Origin: Bacteroidales bacterium UBA5197
GTDB lineage: Bacteria; Bacteroidota; Bacteroidia; Bacteroidales; Lentimicrobiaceae
DNA: 31,953 nt
Direction of reading: 5' to 3'
Assembly (NCBI GenBank): GCA_002412885.1
Contig: DHVX01000017.1
Coordinates: forward strand, 1 to 31,953
In this document: one piece after another, positions 24,628 to 31,953 of the stretch
How the letters are laid out: the number at the start of each line of letters is the position of its first letter
How positions within the stretch are numbered: the stretch's first letter is position 1
Notes under the pieces: model-generated
What the model was told of the DNA's origin: nothing
Databases searched by the model: none
The model's input: only the letters and a program-made list of their open reading frames with translations
Program-made: the position numbers and the translations under genes

Positions 24628-24657
24628 AAGGGTTGCTGAAGTTCAGTGACCTTTTTT
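24628..24657 (+). terminator. Terminator of the porin gene
   Basis: AAGG...CTGAA-G-TTCAG...CCTT forms a two-part stem followed by TTTTTT. It lies 23 bp past the stop codon at 24605. Confidence 0.65.
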
Positions 24658-24857
24658 GTTTGGTGATGGGAACAGTTAAGATTAATTGATTCAATAAATA
24701 TTTAGTTAGGAACTATGCTTTTTTATGCCGTAAATTTGGCCAGATTTATTACTCAAATTGCTTAGGACGTGATTAATTTTATTAATCCCGAATGCAACTG
24801 ATTCTTAAATAACAAATTAATCCGCATAACCTGATAGCTAAAACTAACTCAACCGCA

Positions 24858-25760
24858 ATGTCAAAATTTATTACAGGCAAGGAATTGGAAAAACAAATTT
24901 CCGATATTATCTGGTATGCTGAAAAAACACTGATGATCGTATCACCTTATATCAAACTCGATGACCATTTTAAAAAATTATTTAATAATCACATCAACAA
25001 TCCTAGTTTACATATAATCATAATCTTTGGAAAGAATGAGGGGGCAGTTAGCAGAAGCCTTAGTAAAAGTGATTTTGATTTTTTTAAGAAGTTTTTGAAT
25101 GTCAGTGTTATACATGTACCTGAGCTTCATGCTAAATACTATGGAAATGAAAAAAAAGGCGTAATTACATCCATAAATCTGTATGATTATTCTTTTCGGA
25201 ATAATATTGAATTTGGAGTTTATTCTGATGTTACTATTATAGACAACTTTACCACTTCTTCAGATCAAAATGCATGGACTAAATGTCATGAAATTGCTAA
25301 TGTGAATGAAGCGGTTTTTATTAAACGCCCGGTTTATCAAAAAAATAGATTCTCAAGTCTTTTTGGAACAAACTATGTAAAATCTGATACCTTACATGAT
25401 GTTACTGAGAAGTTTTATCATCACGTCTCTAAAAGGAACAAAGAAGAAGTCGTAAGAAGAATTAATGATTTCCCGGAAATAGTTGAGTTGGGTATTCAGT
25501 CCAATAAAATGCCAGAGAGAGAGGAAATGCCAAAGAAAATAGAACTGCCTAAGAAAGTGACTGAAAATTCTGCTCCAAAAGGTTTTTGTATTCGCACAGG
25601 TGTCGAAATTCCTTTTAATCCAAGAAGGCCATTAAGTGAAGACGCTTTCAAGGTTTGGGCAATATATGGCAATGCTGATTTTTCTGAAAGCTTTTGTCAC
25701 AAAACAGGTAAGCGCTCGAATGGTAAAACTTCATTTAATAGGCCGGTATTATTCAGATAA
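24858..25760 (+). CDS. PLD-like (HKD) domain protein
   Basis: This 300-aa protein has an N-terminal phospholipase-D-like domain. The one recognisable HKD-type motif is H91-x-K93-x4-E98, followed by T104-S-I-N107; the usual Asp is Glu and the usual GSxN is TSIN. A single motif suggests a dimeric nuclease-type PLD or a non-catalytic relative. A charged linker (about 195-238, PEREEMPKKIELPKKV) leads to a C-terminal module (GFCIRTGVEIPFN...FCHKTGK) shaped like a zinc ribbon but with only two of its cysteines, C244 and C280. The gene is AT-rich. Its 3' end overlaps by 8 bp a truncated ORF on the other strand. A perfect GATTAAT-TTT-ATTAATC palindrome (24771-24787) lies in its leader, and TAAATTTG at 24731 may be its -7 box. 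A role beside the helicase/NUDIX genes is inferred from position only. Confidence 0.8.
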   Translation: MSKFITGKELEKQISDIIWYAEKTLMIVSPYIKLDDHFKKLFNNHINNPSLHIIIIFGKNEGAVSRSLSKSDFDFFKKFLNVSVIHVPELHAKYYGNEKKGVITSINLYDYSFRNNIEFGVYSDVTIIDNFTTSSDQNAWTKCHEIANVNEAVFIKRPVYQKNRFSSLFGTNYVKSDTLHDVTEKFYHHVSKRNKEEVVRRINDFPEIVELGIQSNKMPEREEMPKKIELPKKVTENSAPKGFCIRTGVEIPFNPRRPLSEDAFKVWAIYGNADFSESFCHKTGKRSNGKTSFNRPVLFR

Positions 25761-25929
25761 ACAAGCAAAAAAAAATATTTACTTCTATATCCTGTTTGAT
25801 TTCGACATATTGTGCACCGGATTTATGCCTGCACAAATCAAGACGAAAAGTACTTTTGTCATATTCGAGAATTGTTGATTTAAGGATATCTTCCATGCTT
25901 ATGATCGTGAGAGTGTTTAATTGTTTCAT
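25753..25929 (-). pseudogene. Truncated small ORF downstream of the helicase gene
   Basis: An ATG at 25929, 11 bp after the helicase stop, opens a 58-codon frame (MKQLNTLTIISMEDILKSTI...). Up to about residue 48 (LEYDKSTFRLDL, GAQYVEIKQDIEV) it looks like genuine protein. It then runs through a T-run (codons TTT TTT) into a poor tail (NIFFCLFI) and stops inside the 3' end of the facing PLD gene. The abrupt change of character at about 25760-25775 suggests that the rest of the gene was lost when the PLD gene arrived, or a slip at the homopolymer. The family is not recognised. The start could also be the ATG at 25896. Confidence 0.5.
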
Positions 25930-25940
25930 TGAAAACTATT

Positions 25941-28900
25941 TTACCCAATTGCCATCTTAGCCGAATCCTTCCAAAAAAACGGCGGCATTGGTTCTTTGAG
26001 TTCCCAAGTAATACTCATCGGTTTGGAGCCAGTGTAATTTATGAAATTGGCATCACCCAAAAAAACATAAGACATAGTATTGCCATATTCATCCTCGTTT
26101 TGCTCCCTCACAAATAACAAAACAATTTTGCCTTTTTCGCTTTGATTAATATATGATAGTCCTTTCCCTTTATCGGGTCTTGCGGAGTTTTGAGTTTGCC
26201 AGTGAAACAATTGTTCGCTCAAAGCAAAATCTTGATATAAAGTCGATGGTGAAAAATCCTTTTCAGATTTAATTAGATCAATAAATAGGAGTTCTGTATT
26301 AATTGATGGTATCATAGCCACACCTTCACGATTAGAAGACTTTATATCAAATGTGCTAAGCCCGAAGGCTGCAAGTATTTGATCTCTAGTATACCTACTG
26401 TGAAGCTTAAGTGGCTGATCATATGGCAATATTGTTTCTTTTTCGAGATAATTAATCTTATCTTGTCGAAACTCTAAGAATTCTATGATCTCATCTGTTA
26501 GAATTCTATTTCTGCCTATTGCATTGATACTTTCTTCAAGATTTATAAAACCACCAGCCTCTTGCCAAATATCATAATGCAACATTAAAGACATAGCTTT
26601 TTCTTCCTCATTGCATTTATCAATGTTTACAATAAAATTATTTTTAGCCAGTGCAAGAATAAATTGAAAGTACGAATTAGAGCTGCACGAAAGCCACTTC
26701 TTCCTTATAGCGCGCACTATTTCGGTTTCATTGATAGAGGCAAAGTCATCAATCTGTGAAGCAATGGCACACAATCTTTTCCAGCCACCCTTTTTGTATA
26801 TAAATTGAATTGGGATGTGATAAAATTCCGAAAAATTCTTTAGAGTAAGAGGCAGTTGCGTTTGAAATTTGAAATTACGAATTTTAGTAAGCAACTGATT
26901 TCTATTCATGGAAGTTGCTTTCTTGATGTTCTGAAGAATAATGTCTTTCGCTTTTTTTTCCAGAATAATAGCGCATCCAAGTGGTAAATGAGGAAAATCA
27001 TCCTCAACCTCTTTTAGAGTAGATGTCTTTGTTTTTCCAATCAGTGCCCGGAATTTACCTTCAAAATCATATTCTGGTCTCGAATTACCTACAAAATCAA
27101 GAACAGTTAAGCATTCCTTACTATCTGACAGTCTTAATCCTCGACCAAGTTGCTGAAGAAAAACAGTCAAGCTTTCGGTTGGTCTTAAAAATAAGACAGT
27201 ATCAATTTCCGGAATATCGATTCCCTCATTGAAAATATCAACTACAAAAAGATAATTAATCTTCTTATTTATAAATTTTCGTCTAAGCTCTTCTCGCATC
27301 TCATTTCTAGAACTCACCAAATAATCAGCATTTAAACCAGAAAGATTGAATTTCTCAGCCATATATTGAGCATGCTCCTGTGTAACACAAAACCCGAGAG
27401 CTCGAACATCATTGATATCTTTCAAGTATTTATTAAGATTCGTTATTATTTCACCAACTCGCCTATCTTTATGAGTATATATTTTTGTCAGTTCACTTGG
27501 CAAGTACCTCCCATTTCTCCATTCAACACTAGATAAATCAATACTGTCGGAAATGCCAAAATACTGAAATGGACATAACAATTTCCTGTTTAACGCTTCT
27601 GGCAATCTAATTTCAGCAGCTATAGTTCCTGAAAAATCTTTGAGAATGTCTTCCCCGTCCATTCTTTCAGGAGTTGCAGTTAAGCCTAAAAGAATTTGCG
27701 GTTTGAAATAATTTATTATTGGCCGATAACTTGATGCAGCAATATGATGAACTTCATCAACAATAATGAAATCATAATACGATTCAGAAAGATTAAGTGA
27801 TTCTAATCTATTGTTTAATGTTTGAACTGATGCAAAAGTGCAATCATATTTTTCTGGTTCAATCCCATCAACCCACAGTTCTCCAAAATTATTATCTCGC
27901 AAAATACCTTGAAAGGTTGCTTGAGCTTGCTGCAATATTTCTTTTCGGTGAGCAACATATAAGAGCTTTGAATTTGGATATTGCTTTCTAAATTTATTGA
28001 AATCAAATGCTGAAACAACAGTTTTGCCTGTCCCAGTTGCGGCTACAATTAAATTTCGAAAACGTTTGTGTACCATTCTTTCTGTATCGAGATTTTCCAA
28101 AATTTCTTCCTGAAAAGGGTATGGTTTAATCTCGAAATAAGCCGCTGAGCTATTTCTGTCAGGCACTCTCTCTTTTTTTAGTGCAACTCTCAACTTCTCT
28201 GAGTGATCAATTTTATTAAATAATTGAAACTCTTTATCCTGCCAATAAGTCTCAAATGTATTTTGGAATTTATTTATGATGTGTCCAACTTCTTTGGTAG
28301 TAACTTTTAGATTCCACTCCAAACCGGTAGTTAAAGCAGAACGTGATAAATTTGATGATCCAATGTAACCTGTATGGAATCCGGTATTTCTTAAAAATAA
28401 ATACGCTTTTGCATGTAGCCTCTCATTTTCAGTATTATATGAAACTTTTATTTCTGTATTCTTCAACCCTGATAAGTATTCCACAGCTTTCAGATCAGTT
28501 GCCCCCATATAGGAAGTTGTAATAACTTTAAGCAATCCGCCTCTTTCTGTAAATTCAAATAATTCCTTTTCAAAAATTCTAATTCCGGTCCACTTGATAA
28601 ATGAAACAAGAAAATTTATCTTATCCGAAGACAGGATTTCCTTTTTAATTTCACTTTCAAGAGAAATTCCTGCATTGTTGCCAGTAAATAACTCACTTTG
28701 TGATAATCGTGTGTATGGCGTAATCTCTTTTAGATATTTATCAAAATCAGAGAATCTAGCATCAATTTTATTGAAAATTGCAGAAAGAATCTTTGCTTCC
28801 GTTGAAATCAAATCTTCATCAAACTCCTCATCCTTCAATTCTGTTCTTAACAGAAAAATAATTCTATTTGAGAGTTCAATTTGTTTTTCAATACTATCTT

Positions 28901-29081
28901 CTCCAGTAATGTGATTCAAAGCAAATCGAATTACTTCGGTAAGATACTGAGACAACAATCTTGATGCTTCACTTTTATCGATTGGGCTTTCTTTTATATA
29001 ATATGTATTTCTATCTAAACTATTAAGCTTGGAGGAAATCAATTTGTTAATAAGTTGCTCATAGAGGCCTTGTTCTTTCAT
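25941..29081 (-). CDS. PLD-nuclease / SF2 DEAD-like helicase / DUF3427 protein
   Basis: This protein has 1046 aa from the ATG at 29081, the preferred start; an in-frame TTG at 29087 would overlap the upstream stop. After a helical N-terminus, residues ~140-285 form a PLD-like nuclease domain with an HKD-type motif HAKAYLF...GYIGSSNLSRSAL near 223-250. An SSL2-like (COG1061) superfamily II helicase follows: AATGTGKT (Walker A, ~347-354), DEVH (~442-445), GLTATPERMD, and motif VI QQLGRGLRLS. The C-terminal ~400 residues end in a DUF3427-type region (LHSRYTRDQILAAFG...LFLGDANFINYTGSKPMSITWEL). All helicase motifs look intact. The start lies 2 bp after the NUDIX stop, so the two genes form an operon. 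This architecture is associated with defence islands and DNA processing; no activity has been shown here. Confidence 0.92.
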   Translation of the reverse strand: MKEQGLYEQLINKLISSKLNSLDRNTYYIKESPIDKSEASRLLSQYLTEVIRFALNHITGEDSIEKQIELSNRIIFLLRTELKDEEFDEDLISTEAKILSAIFNKIDARFSDFDKYLKEITPYTRLSQSELFTGNNAGISLESEIKKEILSSDKINFLVSFIKWTGIRIFEKELFEFTERGGLLKVITTSYMGATDLKAVEYLSGLKNTEIKVSYNTENERLHAKAYLFLRNTGFHTGYIGSSNLSRSALTTGLEWNLKVTTKEVGHIINKFQNTFETYWQDKEFQLFNKIDHSEKLRVALKKERVPDRNSSAAYFEIKPYPFQEEILENLDTERMVHKRFRNLIVAATGTGKTVVSAFDFNKFRKQYPNSKLLYVAHRKEILQQAQATFQGILRDNNFGELWVDGIEPEKYDCTFASVQTLNNRLESLNLSESYYDFIIVDEVHHIAASSYRPIINYFKPQILLGLTATPERMDGEDILKDFSGTIAAEIRLPEALNRKLLCPFQYFGISDSIDLSSVEWRNGRYLPSELTKIYTHKDRRVGEIITNLNKYLKDINDVRALGFCVTQEHAQYMAEKFNLSGLNADYLVSSRNEMREELRRKFINKKINYLFVVDIFNEGIDIPEIDTVLFLRPTESLTVFLQQLGRGLRLSDSKECLTVLDFVGNSRPEYDFEGKFRALIGKTKTSTLKEVEDDFPHLPLGCAIILEKKAKDIILQNIKKATSMNRNQLLTKIRNFKFQTQLPLTLKNFSEFYHIPIQFIYKKGGWKRLCAIASQIDDFASINETEIVRAIRKKWLSCSSNSYFQFILALAKNNFIVNIDKCNEEEKAMSLMLHYDIWQEAGGFINLEESINAIGRNRILTDEIIEFLEFRQDKINYLEKETILPYDQPLKLHSRYTRDQILAAFGLSTFDIKSSNREGVAMIPSINTELLFIDLIKSEKDFSPSTLYQDFALSEQLFHWQTQNSARPDKGKGLSYINQSEKGKIVLLFVREQNEDEYGNTMSYVFLGDANFINYTGSKPMSITWELKEPMPPFFWKDSAKMAIG

Positions 29082-29083
29082 GC

Positions 29084-29464
29084 TCAAATTTCTAAAAAAT
29101 CATTTAACACTAGGATATCTGCTGGTGCCCAATCTAATCCTTTGAGTTGGTCAGGAAACAGCCATAGGTATTTATTGTGTTCCAAAAGCACAATATCACC
29201 TGATACATATTCCGCAATAAATGGTATTAGATTTATTGTAAAGCTTTCGTAGTGAAATACTTTAGGGCTCATTTTCCTATTTACTCTGATTTCAATATTC
29301 AATTCTTCCTTTAATTCTCTTCTCAAGCACTCCTCTTCGGTTTCAAATTTCTCTATTTTGCCTCCAGGAAACTCCCATTTAAATGGTAAGCTCATATTCT
29401 GTCCTCTTTGAGTGGCAAGAATTTTGCCTTCATTTATAATAATGGCACAAGCGACATCGATCAT
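29084..29464 (-). CDS. NUDIX hydrolase (MutT-like)
   Basis: This 126-aa protein has a complete Nudix box: GGKIEKFETEEECLRRELKEEL fits G-x5-E-x7-REUxEExGU with the catalytic REL-KEE residues, except that the Gly near the end is Asn. The opening (VACAIIINEGKILATQRG) and the PFKWEFPGG turn are typical of 8-oxo-dGTP/CTP pyrophosphohydrolases. The substrate here is not known. It is the first gene of a two- or three-gene minus-strand operon, ending 2 bp before the helicase ATG (TGAGCATG). Its tight coupling to a PLD-helicase-DUF3427 gene suggests that it supplies or removes a nucleotide for that enzyme. No complete consensus promoter is visible upstream; TATAATAT near 29502-29509 with TTTG at 29529-29532 is a partial match. 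Confidence 0.92.
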   Translation of the reverse strand: MIDVACAIIINEGKILATQRGQNMSLPFKWEFPGGKIEKFETEEECLRRELKEELNIEIRVNRKMSPKVFHYESFTINLIPFIAEYVSGDIVLLEHNKYLWLFPDQLKGLDWAPADILVLNDFLEI

Positions 29465-29692
29465 TTTGTCTATTTTATTAAGGTTTGAAAATTAATGATA
29501 AATATTATATAATTGATACTAGGGATTGCAAACGTCCAAATTAATCTTCATTTTATAGTATCCTTCCCCTTTATCCGGCTCATATTATAACTCCGGGTTG
29601 CTTTATTGTGCACATCAGCCATCTCACGAAATTACAAAAGCTTTTCATGTTTCAGACCTCTGCTTCTTTATTTTTCAGTGCCAATCACAAAC

Positions 29693-29720
29693 AAAAACCC
29701 CCGCTTTCGCGAGGGTTTTT
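29693..29720. terminator. Terminator after the Tyr/His-rich protein gene
   Basis: AAAAACCC-C-CGC pairs with GCG-A-GGGTTTTT around a short TTT-C loop, with T-runs possible on both strands. It lies 26 bp past the minus-strand stop at 29746 and so probably ends that transcript. The region 29465-29692 holds nothing else recognisable. Confidence 0.75.
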
Positions 29721-29745
29721 ATTAATATTTACTGTCTGATTTAAC

Positions 29746-31317
29746 TTATCTGCCGCTGTTTCCTTTTCTGTCGCCTGAGCTTTTCGATACTGAAGCTGAT
29801 CGTGTTGCGGCTGGTTTGGCAGAAGATGAGCTTCTTGTTGGGCTTGATTTTGAAACCGATGCAGGCTGACTTCTTTCTGTTCTGCTTGAGCTTTGTACAG
29901 CTGCTGATCTGCCTGAGGTTTGTGAAGAGCGGTTGCTTACTGCCGGTGATGAAGATTCTCTTTTGGTTTCAGACCTTCCAACATTCTGTCCGGTTGCTGA
30001 CCTTCCTGAGATTTGTGACGAGCGGTTGTTAACTGCTGGTTTTGCAACTTCTCTTTTGGTTTTAGACCTTCCAACGTTTTGTCCGGTTGCTGATCTTCCA
30101 ACATTCTGTCCGGTTGTTGAACCTCCTGAGATTTGTGAAGAGCGGTTGTTGGCTGCTGGTTTTGCAACTTCTCTTTTGGTTTCAGACCTTCCAACGTTTT
30201 GTCCGGTTGCTGATCTTCCAACATTCTGTCCGGTTGTTGAACCTCCTGAGATTTGTGAAGAACGGTTGTTAACTGTTGGCCTTGCTGGCTCACTTTTGGT
30301 TGTTGATCTTCCAACATTCTGTCCGGTTGCTGATCTTCCTGTAGTGCTGCTTGCGCGGTTGTTAACTGCCGGTGTTGAAGTTCTGCCTGCAACGTCCTGT
30401 TTTGTGCGGCCGGTGTTGCCAATTGCTGTTCCGCTTGCATCGCGGCCTGAGCCTGAGTTGCCGTGTCTTTTAACGTATGCTGCTGAGCCTTCGCTGCGGA
30501 GATCAGGGCGTGAGTAAGTGGTGTTGTAGCGGCCGTTGTCTCTGTAAGTGCGTACGGTGTAAGAGTAGTGGCGGTGTCCGTTATAGTAGTGATCTCTGTA
30601 GCGGGGGTAGCGGTAGTGGTCGCAGTAGCGGTAGTGAGCGTAGTAGTGGTTGTGCCAGTGTGAGTGGTATCCGTAGTAGTAATCCCAGTAGAAAGGACGC
30701 CATGTTCTCCAGTATGAAGGATAGTAACCGTAGTACCAGGGTGAGTGCCATACCACGTAGGTAGGAGCGTAGATGTACCTTACAACTGGCCATGAGTAAA
30801 CTTCAACGTAGGTGGTGCGGGTTACTACTGTGCTTGCACCTCTGACTACTCTTGTGTTTCCGGTGTATGCGGGATTTGGTGTTTCGCTGCTGGCGTAGTA
30901 AGGCTCAATGATGTAGTCTTTTCCGTAGAGGTATTCGTCGCCGATCATCTGTACGAAAATCTGACCTTTTCTATCCTTGAAAACGGTTATAACAGCCACA
31001 TCCTGATTTTCCCTTTCGTTGATGGCCACCTGCAGAACGATGGTGTGATCATCACCGTCGGCATAATCGATCACTCTGATGTAATCGATGTAGTTGTCAC
31101 CGTTCAGATCAAGGTTATTGATTTTTGAATCTTCGGCATTGAGGCTTCTCTCGAAACCTTCAAGTGTCTCTGACTCCTGGAAGAGGTTCATCACGGCGTA
31201 AAGGTTGAGGTTGTCGCCGGGGAGGTTTAATCTTTCGTTTCTGTTATCAAGGGCTTTAGCACCAAAGCTCATCGAGATAAGAAGAACAAGGACGGAGAGT
31301 GTTTTGAGCGTTTTCAT
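29746..31317 (-). CDS. Secreted Tyr/His/Trp-rich protein with 40-residue repeats
   Basis: This 523-aa protein has a signal peptide (MKTLKTLSVLVLLISMSFGAKA). Residues ~30-130 form a small globular domain containing an EF-hand-like acidic loop (LDLNGDNYIDYIRV). Residues ~165-260 are extremely rich in Tyr, His, Trp and Arg (WHSPWYYGYYPSYWRTWRPF, YHSHWHNHYYAHYRY). From ~270 to the end the sequence is Ser/Thr/Arg/Lys/Asn-rich, disordered and repetitive, with units such as NNRSSQISGGSTTGQNVGRS and a basic C-terminus. Similar proteins are common and uncharacterised in Bacteroidota. The composition suggests a surface or matrix-associated, metal- or polyanion-binding protein, but this is inference. 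There is no T9SS tail or lipobox. A perfect hairpin (31333-31353) sits just before the start codon. Confidence 0.85.
   Translation of the reverse strand: MKTLKTLSVLVLLISMSFGAKALDNRNERLNLPGDNLNLYAVMNLFQESETLEGFERSLNAEDSKINNLDLNGDNYIDYIRVIDYADGDDHTIVLQVAINERENQDVAVITVFKDRKGQIFVQMIGDEYLYGKDYIIEPYYASSETPNPAYTGNTRVVRGASTVVTRTTYVEVYSWPVVRYIYAPTYVVWHSPWYYGYYPSYWRTWRPFYWDYYYGYHSHWHNHYYAHYRYCDHYRYPRYRDHYYNGHRHYSYTVRTYRDNGRYNTTYSRPDLRSEGSAAYVKRHGNSGSGRDASGTAIGNTGRTKQDVAGRTSTPAVNNRASSTTGRSATGQNVGRSTTKSEPARPTVNNRSSQISGGSTTGQNVGRSATGQNVGRSETKREVAKPAANNRSSQISGGSTTGQNVGRSATGQNVGRSKTKREVAKPAVNNRSSQISGRSATGQNVGRSETKRESSSPAVSNRSSQTSGRSAAVQSSSRTERSQPASVSKSSPTRSSSSAKPAATRSASVSKSSGDRKGNSGR
29928..30370 (-). repeat. 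Coding repeats of 120 bp (40 aa)
   Basis: The word AGCGGTTGTT recurs at 30021 and 30141 and, with one change, at 30261, an exact 120-bp period. Shorter or diverged units lie on both sides (93 bp to the left). Units encode GQNVGRSxTKREVAKPA and NNRSSQISGGSTTGQNVGRS. High nucleotide identity between units indicates recent expansion or homogenisation. Confidence 0.9.
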
Positions 31318-31332
31318 GGCTTTTATTTTTTG

Positions 31333-31353
31333 GAGGTATTTTCCGGATACCTC
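31333..31353 (-). promoter_or_regulatory. Leader hairpin before the Tyr/His-rich protein
   Basis: On the minus strand GAGGTAT-CCGGAAA-ATACCTC forms a perfect 7-bp stem that ends 15 bp before the ATG at 31317. Its position next to the ribosome binding region suggests a translational control or mRNA stability element. This is inference. Confidence 0.45.
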
Positions 31354-31574
31354 AGATTAGTTTATTGGTTTATTACAAACAACGTACCAAAGAAAAACTT
31401 CTTTTTAAATAATAATATTCAGGCTGTTAAATACTGAAATATATATTCGGTTAAAGTATTGATAATCATGCGAATGAAGTGATAAATATTTTTTTATACA
31501 GGCTTCAATACTTTTTAAAAGAAAATACTTATTAAAATGTTTTGTTTTGATTCGTGGTGCTGAAAGGATATGAG

Positions 31575-31620
31575 TTGTTGTTCCACGCGTCAGGGGACGC
31601 GCGGGAACGACGCGCGGGAA
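31575..31620. repeat. GC-rich palindromic repeat
   Basis: GTTCC-ACGCGTC and GACGCGC-GGGAAC form an imperfect hairpin around AGGG, and GACGCGCGGGAAC is then repeated directly. It stands out in an AT-rich region. The gap 31318-31953 shows no supported gene; an overlapping 104-codon minus frame is an artefact of this repeat. Confidence 0.6.
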
Positions 31621-31810
31621 CAGCATTGGTGATTCAAAACAGTTGCTTCCAGCAGTCAATTTTAGAAGGTCGCTCCCGCGGATACTGAAAATTTGGGCGC
31701 TTCTTTGCTGAAACCGCAATACAAAGAATTGAAAATAACAGCCTTTATCCCTGTAATAATTAAGCTCTAAAGTTTGGCTTTCGGGACCGGCCTTCTAAAA
31801 ATGGCGTTAA

Positions 31811-31950
31811 GAAGGCAGGCTACAGATAAATAAAGAAGAAATGCAACCGACTAACTTTGGCGACGCTCAGAAAATTATTGTACAACGGTGCAAAGGAGAG
31901 GGAGAATGTATCAACCTCATTTCTTCCTACCAAAATCGTAGCCTGCCTTT
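31811..31950. repeat. Inverted-repeat pair GAAGGCAGGCTAC near the window end
   Basis: GAAGGCAGGCTAC (31811-31823) and GTAGCCTGCCTTT (31938-31950) match at 12 of 13 positions in inverted orientation, 114 bp apart. A nearby hairpin GCCTTCT/AGAAGGC (31790-31816) overlaps the left arm. A frame starting ATG at 31841 is open to the window end (37 codons). Confidence 0.5.
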
Positions 31951-31953
31951 AGC

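Noticed and set aside
29933..30517. A 194-codon + strand ORF with repeats rich in Leu, Pro and Cys
   Set aside because: It is the antisense reading of the Ser/Arg-rich repeats of the secreted protein. Low-complexity repeats with a period divisible by three keep several frames open.
31405..31719. A 104-codon minus-strand ORF
   Set aside because: It runs through a GC-rich palindromic repeat and AT-rich spacer, with no family feature or start signal.
31841..31953. Open frame MQPTNFGDAQ... running off the right edge
   Set aside because: Only 37 codons are visible, part of them lies within an inverted repeat, and no family can be named. It is kept as an observation, not called as a gene.

Overview
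The window looks like chromosomal DNA of a member of the Bacteroidota, of moderate GC. The support is: two proteins with type IX secretion (T9SS) C-terminal sorting domains, many SPII lipoproteins, a Reg_prop/Y_Y_Y sensor kinase, a Bacteroidota-style trigger factor and HU protein, and promoter-like boxes of the TTTG-N19-TAnnTTTG type. The genus cannot be read from the sequence.

Layout. 0-5 kb: the 3' end of a DUF4382/carboxypeptidase-regulatory-like protein, an agmatinase-family ureohydrolase, a lipoprotein MsrA, an IS200-like (RAYT-type) Y1 transposase bracketed by two similar sets of REP-like palindromes, a tRNA-Leu(UAG), and a 189-bp palindrome-rich tandem repeat. 5-12.3 kb: a PQQ-type sugar dehydrogenase with a T9SS tail, convergent with trigger factor, then a hybrid-architecture sensor kinase with its NarL-type response regulator. 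12.3-13.1 kb: a nearly perfect 401-bp tandem duplication full of GCCCTTTCAGGGC hairpins. 13.4-17.3 kb: four same-strand genes for exported proteins, namely two paralogous NTF2-like lipoproteins flanking an unknown secreted protein and a T9SS protein. The last two genes each carry a similar 54-nt leader. 17.5-20.3 kb: a 926-aa tyrosinase fused to a von Willebrand A domain. 21.4-24.6 kb: a small lipoprotein, a CDF metal transporter, HU and a porin-like beta-barrel.

24.8-29.5 kb is an AT-rich insert-like block. A NUDIX hydrolase gene lies 2 bp upstream of a PLD-nuclease/SF2-helicase/DUF3427 gene, followed by a truncated 58-codon ORF that meets, tail to tail, a gene for a second PLD-like protein. 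This is the best candidate for a defence or DNA-processing system in the window. 29.7-31.3 kb: a secreted protein rich in Tyr/His/Trp with 40-aa repeats. The window ends in GC-rich palindromes and an inverted-repeat pair.

No rRNA, CRISPR array, integrase or replication origin was seen. All family calls come from reading motifs; no database search was run.
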